Source: Candidatus Nanopelagicaceae bacterium
GTDB taxonomy: Bacteria; Actinomycetota; Actinomycetes; Nanopelagicales; Nanopelagicaceae
NCBI GenBank assembly: GCA_009694285.1
Contig: SHVK01000002.1
Span: forward strand, 1-64,000
Length of the DNA: 64,000 bases
Reading direction: 5' to 3'
Shown here piece after piece: positions 30,468 through 42,523 of this stretch. The notes below the pieces were generated by a model. The model saw only the letters and a program-made list of their open reading frames with translations. It made no database searches and was not told the origin of the DNA. Each line of letters starts with the position of its first letter. Within the stretch, counting starts at the first letter, position 1. Made by a program: the position numbers and the translations under genes.

Positions 30468-30499
30468 CCCACATAAATTGGGGTTGACCAAAATGTGGG
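30468..30499 (+). repeat. Inverted repeat flanking the ilvB -35 region
   Basis: CCCACAT (30468-30474) and ATGTGGG (30493-30499) are perfect inverted arms separated by 18 bases; the -35 TTGACC lies between them. It could be an operator, or a weak hairpin at the end of the ilvD transcript (no T-run). A second small palindrome, CAGTT-TTT-AACTG, lies at 30445-30457. Confidence 0.4.
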
Positions 30500-30513
30500 T
30501 AAGAGAGGACAAT
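30484..30513 (+). promoter_or_regulatory. Promoter of the ilvB leader
   Basis: TTGACC (30484-30489), 18-base spacer, GACAAT (30508-30513). The predicted start of transcription, about seven bases downstream, coincides with the A of the leader-peptide ATG at 30520, so the leader peptide would be translated from a leaderless RNA end. Confidence 0.55.
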
Positions 30514-30519
30514 AGAAAC

Positions 30520-30558
30520 ATGTCAAAAATTCTCGTGGTAGGACAGCGCGCGATCTAG
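30520..30558 (+). CDS. ilvBNC leader peptide (attenuation)
   Basis: A 12-residue open frame reading MSKILVVGQRAI then TAG. Five of its twelve residues are isoleucine, leucine or valine, the end products of the operon that follows. It precedes a terminator hairpin by 22 bases. This is the layout of branched-chain attenuation known for ilvBNC in Corynebacterium. The AGAGGA upstream could be a ribosome site, or part of the promoter if the RNA is leaderless. It is too short for automatic gene callers. Confidence 0.8.
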   Translation: MSKILVVGQRAI

Positions 30559-30606
30559 CATCTCTTGGATCGTGTGCCACCCCTCAGTGCAGACACTGAG
30601 GGTTTT
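30546..30606 (+). terminator. Transcription attenuator ahead of ilvB
   Basis: First helix: GCGCGCGATC (30546-30555, within the last leader codons and up to the stop) pairs with GATCGTGTGC (30568-30577), 10 bp with two G-U pairs. Terminator: CCCTCAGTG (30581-30589), loop CAGA, CACTGAGGG (30594-30602), then TTTT. Ribosome stalling on the Ile/Leu/Val codons would cover the first arm and free the second to compete with the terminator; that antiterminator fold was not computed. Confidence 0.8.
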
Positions 30607-30664
30607 CGCATTAAATGGGAGCTTTTGCACTTACCCCCGATAGCAAGGAAAAGGAGCGTGAACG

Positions 30665-32407
30665 ATGAGCGATAAGAAGATGAATGGGGCAACTAGCCTG
30701 GTGCGGTCATTAGAGCACGCCGGCGTTGATGTGATCTTTGGAATTCCGGGCGGTGCAATATTGCCAGCTTATGATCCGCTTTTCGACAGCACTATTCGCC
30801 ACATTCTGGTTCGTCATGAACAAGGAGCCGGACATGCTGCAACCGGCTATGCACAAGCAACTGGTCGAGTTGGCGTTTGCATGGCCACTTCAGGCCCAGG
30901 TGCAACAAATTTAGTTACCCCTATTGCAGATGCACAGATGGATTCAGTCCCGATGGTTGCCATTACTGGCCAAGTTCCATCAGGCGCAATTGGAACTGAT
31001 GCATTTCAAGAAGCAGATATTCGTGGAATATCGATGCCAATTACAAAACATAATTATTTAGTAACAAATCCAGCAGATATTCCACAGGCGATTGCGGAAG
31101 CATTTCACATCGCCGCGACCGGTCGTCCCGGAGTTGTGCTTGTAGATATTGCCAAAGACGCACTAACTTCCGAAACTACTTTTAATTGGCCAACCTCTAT
31201 CTCGCTACCAGGTTATCGCGATCACTCGCAATCAAAACAGAGTGATGTTGATGATGCCGCAGCATTAATTGCGCAATCATCTCGGCCAGTTCTCTATGTT
31301 GGTGGAGGAGTAATCAAATCAAATGCGAGCCGCGAATTACTTGCGCTCGCCGAAGCAAGTGGAATTCCGGTTGTAACGACTTTGATGGCGCGCGGTGCTT
31401 TCCCAGATAGTCATCCGCTTCACTTAGGTATGCCGGGAATGCATGGCACCGTTGCTGCTGTTACTGCACTGCAAAAATCAGATTTACTTATAACTTTAGG
31501 CGCACGTTTTGATGATCGCGTTACTGGGAAACTTTCAACATTTGCCCCTGTTGCAAAAGTTATTCATGCCGATATTGATCCAGCAGAAATTGGAAAAAAT
31601 CGCAAAGCTGATGTGGCAATCGTTGGCGATGTAAGAAATACCATCAACTTGTTACTTCCTGCCGTAAAGGCTCAATATGCAAAAGCTCGACCAGATTTCA
31701 CTGCATGGATCAAGCAAGTTAACTCTTGGCGTTCTACATTCCCACTGGGTTATGACATTCCAAAAGATGGCTCGTTGTCACCACAATATGTCATTGAAAG
31801 ATTAGGGAAGATTTCTGGTCCGGATACGATCTTTACCGCGGGAGTAGGCCAGCACCAGATGTGGGCTTCGCAATTTATCTCATATGAAAAGCCACGCACT
31901 TGGCTTAACTCTGGTGGCTTAGGAACTATGGGTTACGCAGTTCCCGCAGCGATGGGAGCGAAAGTTGGCGCACCAGATAGCACCGTGTGGGCAATTGATG
32001 GGGATGGTTGTTTTCAAATGACCAATCAAGAGTTAGCTACTTGCGCTCTAAACAATATTCCGATCAAAGTTGCGATTATTAATAATGAAAGTCTTGGCAT
32101 GGTTCGTCAATGGCAGACATTGTTCTACAACGAGCGTTACTCAAATACAGATCTGCATTCAAAGCGAGTTCCTGATTTCACAAAATTAGCGGATGCAATG
32201 GGTTGTATTGGATTGCGCTGCGAGCGACCTGAAGATGTTGACAAGACAATTGAAAAAGCGATGTCAATTAATGATCAACCTGTCGTAGTTGATTTTGGAG
32301 TTTTTAGAGATGCAATGGTTTGGCCGATGGTTGCAGCCGGAACATCCAATGACGAAATAATGGTTGCGCGCGAACTTGCGCCCGACTGGGATTCGCAGGA
32401 TCTCTAA
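30665..32407 (+). CDS. ilvB: Acetolactate synthase large subunit
   Basis: Thiamine-diphosphate enzyme making acetolactate or acetohydroxybutyrate, the first common step of branched-chain synthesis. 580 residues: catalytic Glu in [10 protein letters not shown], the [10 protein letters not shown] loop, and ThDP/Mg motif starting [12 protein letters not shown] and ending IINN. ATG preceded by AAAAGGAGCG. Regulated by the attenuator upstream. The stop overlaps the ilvN start (TAATG). Confidence 0.96.
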   Translation: MSDKKMNGATSLVRSLEHAGVDVIFGIPGGAILPAYDPLFDSTIRHILVRHEQGAGHAATGYAQATGRVGVCMATSGPGATNLVTPIADAQMDSVPMVAITGQVPSGAIGTDAFQEADIRGISMPITKHNYLVTNPADIPQAIAEAFHIAATGRPGVVLVDIAKDALTSETTFNWPTSISLPGYRDHSQSKQSDVDDAAALIAQSSRPVLYVGGGVIKSNASRELLALAEASGIPVVTTLMARGAFPDSHPLHLGMPGMHGTVAAVTALQKSDLLITLGARFDDRVTGKLSTFAPVAKVIHADIDPAEIGKNRKADVAIVGDVRNTINLLLPAVKAQYAKARPDFTAWIKQVNSWRSTFPLGYDIPKDGSLSPQYVIERLGKISGPDTIFTAGVGQHQMWASQFISYEKPRTWLNSGGLGTMGYAVPAAMGAKVGAPDSTVWAIDGDGCFQMTNQELATCALNNIPIKVAIINNESLGMVRQWQTLFYNERYSNTDLHSKRVPDFTKLADAMGCIGLRCERPEDVDKTIEKAMSINDQPVVVDFGVFRDAMVWPMVAAGTSNDEIMVARELAPDWDSQDL

Positions 32408-32898
32408 TGAATGTACAACGAACCTTTCATACAATCTCTGTTTTAGTTGAAAACCGTTCTGGAGTTTTAGCGCGCGTATCGGCGCTCTTCTCACGTCGCG
32501 GTTACAACATTGAAAGCTTGTCAGTTGGACCAACTCAAGATCCGCAATTTTCGCGAATCACAATCGTAGTAAGTGTTGAAGGTCATGCACTTGATCAAGT
32601 TATTCAGCAATTAGATAAATTGGTCAATGTAATCGCAATTGAAGAGATGCATGAAAGTTCTTCAGTTCAGATTGAACTGTTATTAGTAAGGGTTTCAGTT
32701 ACGGCCGCCAACCAAGAAAAGTTGCGGACACTAGTCGCCGAGCATGGAGGCAAAATGGCTGAGATGGGGTCAACTTCAGCAATCGTCTCGCTAACTGATA
32801 CTTCAACCAAGATTGAAGCCCTTGTGAACGCCCTTAACCCCTTCGGAATCCTCGAATTAACGCAGTCCGGGCTGGTCGCCATGAGGCGTACGATATAG
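32407..32898 (+). CDS. ilvN: Acetolactate synthase small (regulatory) subunit
   Basis: ACT-domain regulatory subunit that confers valine feedback on IlvB. 163 residues; the N-terminal ACT domain reads TISVLVENRSGVLARVSALFSRRGYNIESL and the C-terminal half matches the ALS_ss_C domain. The start shares one base with the ilvB stop, so stoichiometric coupling is likely. Confidence 0.96.
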   Translation: MNVQRTFHTISVLVENRSGVLARVSALFSRRGYNIESLSVGPTQDPQFSRITIVVSVEGHALDQVIQQLDKLVNVIAIEEMHESSSVQIELLLVRVSVTAANQEKLRTLVAEHGGKMAEMGSTSAIVSLTDTSTKIEALVNALNPFGILELTQSGLVAMRRTI

Positions 32899-32937
32899 CC
32901 CGATTCATATAGGAAAACCCAGTCCAGATCTAACTAG

Positions 32938-35560
<2,623 letters not shown>

Positions 35561-35564
35561 TGCT

Positions 35565-36599
35565 ATGAAAGAGATCAAATTAGGGGTTATCGGTGGCGAT
35601 GGGATCGGTCCCGAAGTTGTTGCTGAGGGCTTAAAAGTTCTCGATAAAATCGGAACTCAAATCGGCGTCTCATTTGATCGACAAAATTTTGACCTTGGCG
35701 CTGGATTGTGGCATCGCACTGGTGAAGTTTTACCAGAGAGCGTAATGACAGATCTCGCTAAATGCGATGTAATTTTATTGGGTGCAATTGGGGATCCATC
35801 TGTACCCAGTGGAATTCTTGAGCGCGGAATTTTACTAAAAATCCGTTTTGCTTTTGATCATTACATCAATTTGCGTCCTGCACGGCTATATCCAAATGTG
35901 CAATCACCTCTTTCAACTAAGGATGAAATTGATTTCGTCGTTGTGCGCGAAGGAACTCAAGGATCTTATGTTGGAGCAGGCGGATTATTAGCCGAAGGCA
36001 CTGCTCAAGAAATTGCAACTGAAGAGAGTCTTAATACTCGTTATGGCGTAGAACGAACAATTCGTTATGCATTTGAATTGGCCGGAACGCGTAAACGTAA
36101 AAAATTAACATTGGTTCATAAAAATAATGTTTTGGTACGCGCTGGATCTTTATGGACACGGGCATTTAATGAGGTTGCAAAGGAGTATCCAGGTATCACA
36201 ACAGATTACATTCACGTAGATGCCGCATCGATGTTTTTTGTCTCAAACCCAGGCAGATTTGATGTTGTAGTGACTGATAATTTATTCGGTGACATCTTGA
36301 CTGATATAGCAGCAGCAGTATGTGGTGGTATTGGATTAGCAGCCAGTGGAAACATCAATCCAACAGGCGCATTTCCTTCGATGTTTGAACCGGTGCATGG
36401 AACTGCTCCTGATATTGCCGGCAAAGGTATTGCAGATCCAACAGCAACAATTCTTTCGGTTGCGATGTTATTGAACCATCTCGGATATGCAGAAGCTGGC
36501 GCAAAAGTTGAAGCCGCCGTTGCCGCAGATTTGAAATCACGAAGTTCAGATCGTTCCACTTCACAGATCGGTGATGCAATCACTGCAGCACTTGCCTGA
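35565..36599 (+). CDS. leuB: 3-isopropylmalate dehydrogenase
   Basis: NAD-dependent oxidative decarboxylase of 3-isopropylmalate (leucine) and, when a citramalate pathway is present, of 3-methylmalate (isoleucine). 344 residues of the beta-decarboxylating dehydrogenase family: GGDGIGPEV at the N-terminus, [11 protein letters not shown], and the [20 protein letters not shown] signature. The specificity loop supports IPMDH over isocitrate or tartrate dehydrogenase; adjacency to ilvE and cimA agrees. Confidence 0.93.
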   Translation: MKEIKLGVIGGDGIGPEVVAEGLKVLDKIGTQIGVSFDRQNFDLGAGLWHRTGEVLPESVMTDLAKCDVILLGAIGDPSVPSGILERGILLKIRFAFDHYINLRPARLYPNVQSPLSTKDEIDFVVVREGTQGSYVGAGGLLAEGTAQEIATEESLNTRYGVERTIRYAFELAGTRKRKKLTLVHKNNVLVRAGSLWTRAFNEVAKEYPGITTDYIHVDAASMFFVSNPGRFDVVVTDNLFGDILTDIAAAVCGGIGLAASGNINPTGAFPSMFEPVHGTAPDIAGKGIADPTATILSVAMLLNHLGYAEAGAKVEAAVAADLKSRSSDRSTSQIGDAITAALA

Positions 36600-36621
36600 T
36601 AGTGATAAATAAGGAGAGCTC

Positions 36622-37710
36622 ATGCAGATCACGATAAATCCAAACCCTAACCCGGTGGCCGATGCAGAACGTGTTGCGCGAGTGGCTCAACCTGGATTTG
36701 GAAAGTATTTCACCGACAATATGTTTATTGCAGAATGGAACGAAGAAAAAGGTTGGCATGATGCTCGCTTGACCGCATATGCGCCACTTACTTTAGATCC
36801 AGCGACAATGGTTTTTCATTATGGTCAAGAGATATTTGAAGGCATGAAGGCATATCGCCAACCAGATGGTGCAATCTCTTTATTTCGCCCAGATGCAAAT
36901 GCAGTGCGATTTGCGCGCAGTGCCGCACGTATTGCACTCCCAGAACTTCCAGTTAAAGATTTTGTCGCTGCAGTTGAAGCATTAGTAAAAGCTGATGCTG
37001 GATGGGTGCCAAACAATCCAGGTGAGTCGCTCTACATTCGCCCCTTTATGATTGCAAGTGAAGTTGGCTTAGGAGTTCGTCCATCAAGCAGAGCAACTTT
37101 TTTAATTATTGCAACACCAGCTGCCGCCTATTTCAATGCAGCAAAGCCGGTATCGGTGTGGATATCAAATGAATATGTGCGTGCTTCAAAAGGTGGAACC
37201 GGTGAAGCGAAATGCGGTGGTAACTACGCAGCTTCATTGTTGGCCCAACGAGCAGCCGCAAAAGAAGGGTGTGATCAAGTTGTTTGGCTTGATGCCGTAG
37301 AGCGCAAATGGATTGAAGAGATGGGTGGCATGAACCTGTTCTTCGTTAAAGGAAAAGGCAAAGATGCCCGCATCGTTACTCCATCACTGACTGGCACCTT
37401 ACTTCCTGGAATCACGCGTGATTCATTGTTAACTGTTGCAGACGATCTTGGTTACAAAGTCGAGGAAGTAATGATCAGTGTCGAAGATTGGCGATCAGGA
37501 GCTGCAAGTGGTGAGATTTCAGAAACTTTTGCTTGCGGAACTGCAGCGGTCATTACTGGAATCGGCGAAGCTAAGAGTGCAAATGGAAATTGGCAGATCG
37601 GGGATGGACAACCTGGCCCAATAACTTTGGCATTGCGTGAGCGCTTACTTGGAATACAACATGGTTCACAAGTGGATACACATGGTTGGATGAGCAAAGT
37701 TATCTCATGA
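36622..37710 (+). CDS. ilvE: Branched-chain amino acid aminotransferase
   Basis: PLP-dependent fold-type IV enzyme for the last step of valine, leucine and isoleucine synthesis. 362 residues; the PLP lysine is in GEAKCGGNYAAS and the FHYGQEIFEGMKAYR block is typical of the longer (type II) BCAT. ATG is preceded by AAGGAGAGCTC. Overlaps cimA by four bases (ATGA). Confidence 0.95.
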   Translation: MQITINPNPNPVADAERVARVAQPGFGKYFTDNMFIAEWNEEKGWHDARLTAYAPLTLDPATMVFHYGQEIFEGMKAYRQPDGAISLFRPDANAVRFARSAARIALPELPVKDFVAAVEALVKADAGWVPNNPGESLYIRPFMIASEVGLGVRPSSRATFLIIATPAAAYFNAAKPVSVWISNEYVRASKGGTGEAKCGGNYAASLLAQRAAAKEGCDQVVWLDAVERKWIEEMGGMNLFFVKGKGKDARIVTPSLTGTLLPGITRDSLLTVADDLGYKVEEVMISVEDWRSGAASGEISETFACGTAAVITGIGEAKSANGNWQIGDGQPGPITLALRERLLGIQHGSQVDTHGWMSKVIS

Positions 37711-39305
37711 GTCCGTTAACTTCCCCAGACTCGTTTCATATCTATGACACAACATTGCGTGACGGCGCGCAGCAAGAGGGGCTAAATCTTTCGGTCCAAG
37801 ATAAATTGACCATTGCTAAACACCTTGATGATTTGGGTGTTGGATTTATTGAAGGTGGCTGGCCTGGCGCAAATCCAAAAGACACTGAATTTTTTGCTCG
37901 AGTAGCTAAAAAGATTAAATTTAAAAATGCGCAATTTGTAGCTTTTGGTGCCACACGTAGGCCGCTAGTGAAAGCTGGTGACGATCCACAAGTAAGTGCA
38001 CTTCTTGATTCAGAGGCCCCGATTGTCACTCTTGTAGCAAAATCTCATGACATTCATGTAGACCTTGCATTGAAAACGGATTTAACCGAAAACCTAGCGA
38101 TGATTCGGGACACGATTACACATTTAAAAAATCATGGTCGGCGAGTATTTTTAGATGCAGAACATTTCTTTGATGGTTTTCGATCTAATCGGGCGTACGC
38201 CCTTGAAGTTATTCAAACTTCAATGGCGGCCGGAGCTGATTTAGTTGCTCTTTGCGATACAAATGGTGGTGCGCTACCTGATGAGATCAGCGAAGTAGTC
38301 AATAATGTAATTGGCGCTACTTCAGCGCGAGTTGGAATTCATTGCCATAACGATGCTGGTTGCGCAGTTGCAAACTCCCTTGCAGCAGTTCATGCCGGGG
38401 CAACTCATGTGCAAGGAACTTTAAATGGTTATGGAGAACGAACTGGTAATGCAGATTTACTAACAATTATTGCAAATTTAGAGTTAAAACTTGGCAAAAA
38501 AGTATTACCTACTGGTTTGCTAAAAGAAGCTTTTAGAATTTCACATGCAGTTGCAGAGGTAACAAATATCGCACCAAGTGCGCGCCAGCCATACGTCGGT
38601 CTTTCAGCATTTGCTCACAAAGCTGGATTGCATGCAAGTGCAATTAAGGTTGATCCCGCTCTTTATCAACACACTGATCCAGCAGAAGTTGGAAATGATA
38701 TGCGGATGTTGGTCTCTGATATGGCTGGCCGTGCATCAATTGAATTAAAAAGCCAAGAACTTGGAATTGATATTGGACCAGATCGTGAAGTTTTAGGTCG
38801 GGTTGTTGAACGTGTCAAAGATTTAGAGTCGCATGGATATACCTTTGAAGCAGCTGACGCCTCTTTTGAACTTTTGTTACGTGCTGAAATCGCTGGCGCG
38901 AAGTTACATTTTTTCACAGTGGATGAGTGGTCAACTACAGTTTATAAGAGCGTAGACGGAGTAGTTACCAGCCGAGCATCAGTAAAAATAACTGCACGCG
39001 GTAAAAGTTATGAAGCCAATGGAAGTGGAAATGGACCAGTTAACGCGATTGACCGCGCACTGCGCAGCGGCCTTGAAAGTATTTACCCAGAACTTGCGAT
39101 TCTTGAATTAACTGATTACAAAGTCCGTATTTTGGAAGGCCGTCTTGGCACCGGAGCGGTAACACGCGTTCTCGTACAAACAAGTGATGGTAAAGCGGAA
39201 TGGACCACTTTAGGGGTTCACGAAAATGTTATCGCAGCCTCTGAAATGGCATTAGAGGATGCAGTTACTTATGGCTTACTGCGTCAAGGTATTAAACCCG
39301 AGTAA
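37707..39305 (+). CDS. cimA: Citramalate synthase
   Basis: Condenses pyruvate and acetyl-CoA to (R)-citramalate, the entry to threonine-independent isoleucine synthesis. 532 residues: a DRE-TIM barrel starting with IYDTTLRDGAQQEG, metal ligands in GIHCHNDAGCAVANSL, and a C-terminal LeuA-type regulatory domain. The domain signature and length fit the CimA (TIGR00977-like) branch rather than 2-isopropylmalate synthase; homocitrate synthase is less likely. Position in one block with leuB and ilvE supports the call. No ilvA or leuCD lies in the window. Confidence 0.88.
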   Translation: MSPLTSPDSFHIYDTTLRDGAQQEGLNLSVQDKLTIAKHLDDLGVGFIEGGWPGANPKDTEFFARVAKKIKFKNAQFVAFGATRRPLVKAGDDPQVSALLDSEAPIVTLVAKSHDIHVDLALKTDLTENLAMIRDTITHLKNHGRRVFLDAEHFFDGFRSNRAYALEVIQTSMAAGADLVALCDTNGGALPDEISEVVNNVIGATSARVGIHCHNDAGCAVANSLAAVHAGATHVQGTLNGYGERTGNADLLTIIANLELKLGKKVLPTGLLKEAFRISHAVAEVTNIAPSARQPYVGLSAFAHKAGLHASAIKVDPALYQHTDPAEVGNDMRMLVSDMAGRASIELKSQELGIDIGPDREVLGRVVERVKDLESHGYTFEAADASFELLLRAEIAGAKLHFFTVDEWSTTVYKSVDGVVTSRASVKITARGKSYEANGSGNGPVNAIDRALRSGLESIYPELAILELTDYKVRILEGRLGTGAVTRVLVQTSDGKAEWTTLGVHENVIAASEMALEDAVTYGLLRQGIKPE

Positions 39306-39314
39306 CCTTTACAT
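39303..39314 (+). promoter_or_regulatory. -10 element placed for leaderless xerC mRNA
   Basis: TAACCT (39303-39308), beginning on the cimA stop codon, is followed by six bases and the xerC ATG at 39315. No ribosome site is present. Confidence 0.4.
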
Positions 39315-40241
39315 ATGTCAGAAATGGTAAGCGAAGCTTTTGCTGGCCTCTTTGCTCAGTACGAGGAACATTTGCGATCGCAACGGGATCTTTCTGAACA
39401 CACAATCCGGGCTTATATCGGTGACTTAACATCATTAGCCGAGCATGCCCAACGGATGAAAATTTCAGAACCAAGTGCATTGACATTGGCGATCATCCGT
39501 TCTTGGTTAGCAAATCAACAAAGTAAAGGTGGCGCGCGAACCACAATTTCACGTCGCGCAGTTTCAGTTCGAACTTTCACTGCATGGGCGGCACGGAAAG
39601 GGATTTTGCCAACCGATGTGGGGGATCGATTAGCGACCCCAAGAGGCCATCGCACTCTTCCTCATGTGTTAACTATTTCCGAAGCGACAGAAGTTTTTGA
39701 TTCATTGGAATTGGCCGCTGGAGAAGAACAAACTCCACTCGCACTTCGAAATATCGCATTAGTTGAACTACTTTATGCAACAGGCATGCGAGTATCAGAA
39801 GCTTGTGGAATGGATTTGACTGATATAGATCGCAATCGAAATACAGTTCGCGTTTTTGGTAAAGGCAGAAAAGAGCGGACCTGTCCAATAGGTGCACCTG
39901 CATTACTAGCGATTGATAAGTGGATTAATCAGGCTCGTCCAGAGTTAACTGCGAGCAACTCGGGGCCGGCGCTTTTCTTGGGTGCTCGTGGAAAACGGAT
40001 TGATCCACGAACAGTGCGCGAAGTTGTTTACAAAGCGTTGGAAGCTTTACCTGGATCTCCAAAGATGGGTCCACATGGATTGCGCCATAGTGCAGCTACT
40101 CATTTACTTGAACGTGGTGCAGATTTGCGCGCAGTACAAGAACTTTTAGGTCATGCCTCATTGGCAACCACTCAAATTTATACACATGTTTCAGAGGATC
40201 GATTGCGAAGTGCATACCAACAAGCGCATCCGCGGGCCTAA
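39315..40241 (+). CDS. xerC: Tyrosine recombinase XerC
   Basis: Site-specific recombinase resolving chromosome dimers at dif. 308 residues: N-terminal SAM-like core-binding domain and a catalytic domain with Arg in ATGMRVSEACG, His-x-x-Arg in GPHGLRHSAATHL, His in LGHASLATT and nucleophile Tyr in QIYTHVS. Gene order xerC - M23 peptidase - rpsB is a standing actinobacterial arrangement, which favours housekeeping XerC over a mobile-element integrase. The stop overlaps that of the converging kinase gene. Confidence 0.92.
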   Translation: MSEMVSEAFAGLFAQYEEHLRSQRDLSEHTIRAYIGDLTSLAEHAQRMKISEPSALTLAIIRSWLANQQSKGGARTTISRRAVSVRTFTAWAARKGILPTDVGDRLATPRGHRTLPHVLTISEATEVFDSLELAAGEEQTPLALRNIALVELLYATGMRVSEACGMDLTDIDRNRNTVRVFGKGRKERTCPIGAPALLAIDKWINQARPELTASNSGPALFLGARGKRIDPRTVREVVYKALEALPGSPKMGPHGLRHSAATHLLERGADLRAVQELLGHASLATTQIYTHVSEDRLRSAYQQAHPRA

Positions 40242-40891
40242 CTTAAATTAATAATCACATCTGCTAATTCGCGCGTTTTAGCAACAATTCTTGCATTATT
40301 TTCATCGCTACCTGTCGCCCAGGAGTGCGCATCAGCTTTACTCTTACCAAATTTATGGTGACGATTAACTAATCTTGCAATTCGAATTTGATCATCAACT
40401 TCAATAAACCAACTTTCATCGAGTAACTCCTTAACCCCACCCCAATTATTTTCAATGCGCAGAAGGTAATTCCCTTCAGTGATTACTAATTTAACTTGAG
40501 GAGTAATAACTCCCTGGGCTGCAATAGATTCTTCAATAGACCGGTCAAACACTGGAAAGTAAATATGTTGATTAACTTCATTTTTTACTCTTTTTAAAAT
40601 CTCGGTAAACCCAAGTGCATCAAAAGTATCCGGTGCACCTTTGCGATCGGCACGACCTAATTCGCGCAAAGCCAAATTACTTAAGTGGTATCCATCCATA
40701 TTTAGGATGGCCGCTTGATCACCAAGCTGCTCAATCAACTGCGCAGATAATGTGGATTTACCAGCACCAGGTTTTCCGATCAAGCCAACAATCTTACGTT
40801 CTCCACTCGTCAAGGTCATTAAAGAGCGCGCACGGCTAACAACTGCTTCGATTGAAGTTAGCATAGTTGGTGATGTTAGTGATCTGGACAT
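40238..40891 (-). CDS. P-loop nucleoside/pantothenate-kinase-like protein
   Basis: 217-residue P-loop kinase: Walker A GKPGAGKST near residue 40, MDGYHLSN (the aspartate and tyrosine seen in uridine and pantothenate kinases) and YFPVFDRSIEES. The pattern fits the YggC / FrcK group of nucleoside triphosphate hydrolase-like kinases, whose substrates are often sugars or nucleosides. The true substrate is unknown. It is an insertion, in opposite orientation, between xerC and the M23 peptidase gene. Confidence 0.75.
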   Translation of the reverse strand: MSRSLTSPTMLTSIEAVVSRARSLMTLTSGERKIVGLIGKPGAGKSTLSAQLIEQLGDQAAILNMDGYHLSNLALRELGRADRKGAPDTFDALGFTEILKRVKNEVNQHIYFPVFDRSIEESIAAQGVITPQVKLVITEGNYLLRIENNWGGVKELLDESWFIEVDDQIRIARLVNRHHKFGKSKADAHSWATGSDENNARIVAKTRELADVIINLS

Positions 40892-40900
40892 TTACTTAGT

Positions 40901-41410
40901 TTAAGACAAACGTGGCAAAAGTACAGGTGCGCCTAACCGTCGTAAAGGGTTTTTATATTCTCTATTTAAACGCTCGCCCCAATGTAAAACTGTTCTGCCA
41001 GCAAGGTGAGTTTGTGCTCCAACCACTCCAATTAATTTCGACCGGCCAACTGTGTCCCCAACTATTAAATGAGTTTCAACTGGAAGGTAAGTTGTTCGTA
41101 ATCCTTTTTCAGTAGCCCCATTATTTGGATGCGCAATCACAACTATTGGGATTGAATTGATAACACCTACATATCCAACAACGCCATCGGCAGGTGCAAA
41201 AACTGGATCCCCAACTTCGCTCAACAGATCAACTCCACGATGGGCCCGTCCATAATGATTTGCTTGGTATGCGGCCCCATCAAAGCCGCGAACCACAATT
41301 AATTTGCCGGTAAGAGGGTTAGCCCATCGCTCCGACCGATAATTGGCATCTGCCGAAGCTGCGGGAAGTAAAGCCAGCAGAATTACGGTGCAGATTTTTA
41401 ACTGATTCAT
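40901..41410 (-). CDS. Secreted M23-family peptidase
   Basis: LytM/M23-type metallopeptidase of 169 residues from the ATG at 41410; a further upstream ATG (41446) would precede the signal peptide with an unlikely 12-residue tail. The signal sequence (about 1-22) ends near ASADA. Zinc ligands expected in the AHRGVDLLS segment (H and D) and the C-terminal LHWGERL (H). The short form without a coiled coil could be an endopeptidase or a degenerate activator. It occupies the xerC-rpsB interval as in other Actinobacteria. Confidence 0.8.
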   Translation of the reverse strand: MNQLKICTVILLALLPAASADANYRSERWANPLTGKLIVVRGFDGAAYQANHYGRAHRGVDLLSEVGDPVFAPADGVVGYVGVINSIPIVVIAHPNNGATEKGLRTTYLPVETHLIVGDTVGRSKLIGVVGAQTHLAGRTVLHWGERLNREYKNPLRRLGAPVLLPRLS

Positions 41411-41423
41411 GCGATTCACATCG

Positions 41424-41434
41424 GGCACTGTGCC
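41424..41434. repeat. Short inverted repeat before the M23 gene
   Basis: GGCAC-T-GTGCC lies 14 bases upstream of the M23 peptidase start, in a position where a repressor could act. Small enough to be chance. Confidence 0.2.
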
Positions 41435-41499
41435 AAAAATTGCCAAATCAAGGCGCCAAGCAGGGCAAATGTGGGGAAATTGGGGTGCTGTGGGTCAGG

Positions 41500-41532
41500 T
41501 AGGATTCGGCTCAGCACTTAAGCAATTAAGTG
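41500..41532 (+). promoter_or_regulatory. Possible rpsB -10 and GNRA-loop hairpin
   Basis: TAGGAT (41500-41505) is a candidate -10; the hairpin CACTTAA-GCAA-TTAAGTG (41515-41532), with a GNRA tetraloop, would stand at the very 5' end of the rpsB RNA. A -35 is not clear. The remaining leader to 41698 is about 170 bases, unusually long for this window. Confidence 0.35.
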
Positions 41533-41662
41533 ACTTCGCGTGGTTGAACTTCATCTACTCGGTCTGCATTAAATCCCATCGTTAAAAGCGGTGAGTTGAG
41601 TGCAGCAGATGACCAGCCACCAGGGGTAAGGCCGGCAAATTGCCACTTACCGTAAACCGAGA

Positions 41663-41689
41663 GCACAACTTCAAGTTGTGCGAAAGGAG
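41663..41689 (+). promoter_or_regulatory. Hairpin abutting the rpsB ribosome site
   Basis: GCACAACT-TCA-AGTTGTGC (41663-41681) ends one base before AAAGGAG (41683-41689), the ribosome-binding site that fixes the rpsB start at ATG 41699. A stem this close to the ribosome site could modulate translation, as in autoregulated ribosomal operons; that role is inference. Confidence 0.45.
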
Positions 41690-41698
41690 TGCGCAACC

Positions 41699-42520
41699 AT
41701 GTCGGTTGTCACCATGAGAGAACTCCTCGACAGCGGAGTCCATTTTGGACATCAAACCCGTCGTTGGAATCCAAAGATGAAGCGTTACATATTTACCGAA
41801 CGCAATGGCATCTACATTATCGATATCCAACAATCACTTGGAATGATCGATTCAGCCTATGAGTTTGTAAAGGAGACTGTCACACGTGGCGGTCACGTTC
41901 TTTTTGTAGGAACCAAGAAGCAAGCACAGGAGCCAATCTTGGCTCAAGCTGCTCGCGTTGGCATGCCATCAGTAACAGAGCGTTGGCTCGGTGGAATGTT
42001 GACCAACTTCAACACCGTGGCAAAACGTATTCAACGTTTGAAAGAGCTCGAAGGACTTGAGGGAGGCACCGATCAAGGTCGCACCAAAAAAGAACTTCTG
42101 ATGCAACGCCGCGAAAAAGATAAGTTAAAGAAAAACCTCGACGGTATTCGTAACATGACCAAACTTCCAAGTGCTATCTGGGTTGTTGATACCAAGAAAG
42201 AGCATTTAGCGGTTGCAGAAGCAAAAAAACTTGGAATTCCAGTTATCGGAATTCTTGATACAAACTGCGATCCAGATGAAGTTGATTATGGAATTCCAGG
42301 AAATGATGATGCTATCCGTTCAGTTGCATTGTTGACTCGCGTAATTGCAGATGCAATTGCTGCTGGTTTGCAAGCACGTTCAGGTGCTGCAAAAGTTAAA
42401 GAAGACGCAGCATTGGCAGCTCAAGCAGAAGCGCTCGCCGCTTCAGCAACTGCTGAACTTGAAGCCGCCGTTGCAGAACCTGTTGTAGCCGCTGGAGTTG
42501 CACCAATCGTGGAGGCTTAG
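41699..42520 (+). CDS. rpsB: 30S ribosomal protein S2
   Basis: Small-subunit protein needed for S1 (or equivalent) assembly. 273 residues; N-terminus [19 protein letters not shown] is the family start, so the longer frame from 41678 is rejected. The C-terminal 40 residues are an Ala/Glu-rich tail. AAAGGAG nine bases upstream supports the start. tsf follows after three bases, the conserved rpsB-tsf pair. Confidence 0.97.
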   Translation: MSVVTMRELLDSGVHFGHQTRRWNPKMKRYIFTERNGIYIIDIQQSLGMIDSAYEFVKETVTRGGHVLFVGTKKQAQEPILAQAARVGMPSVTERWLGGMLTNFNTVAKRIQRLKELEGLEGGTDQGRTKKELLMQRREKDKLKKNLDGIRNMTKLPSAIWVVDTKKEHLAVAEAKKLGIPVIGILDTNCDPDEVDYGIPGNDDAIRSVALLTRVIADAIAAGLQARSGAAKVKEDAALAAQAEALAASATAELEAAVAEPVVAAGVAPIVEA

Positions 42521-42523
42521 TAA

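Noticed and set aside
39315-40241. Integrase marking a mobile element
   Set aside because: Conserved xerC-M23-rpsB order, no att-like repeats, no tRNA and no cargo genes; housekeeping XerC explains it.
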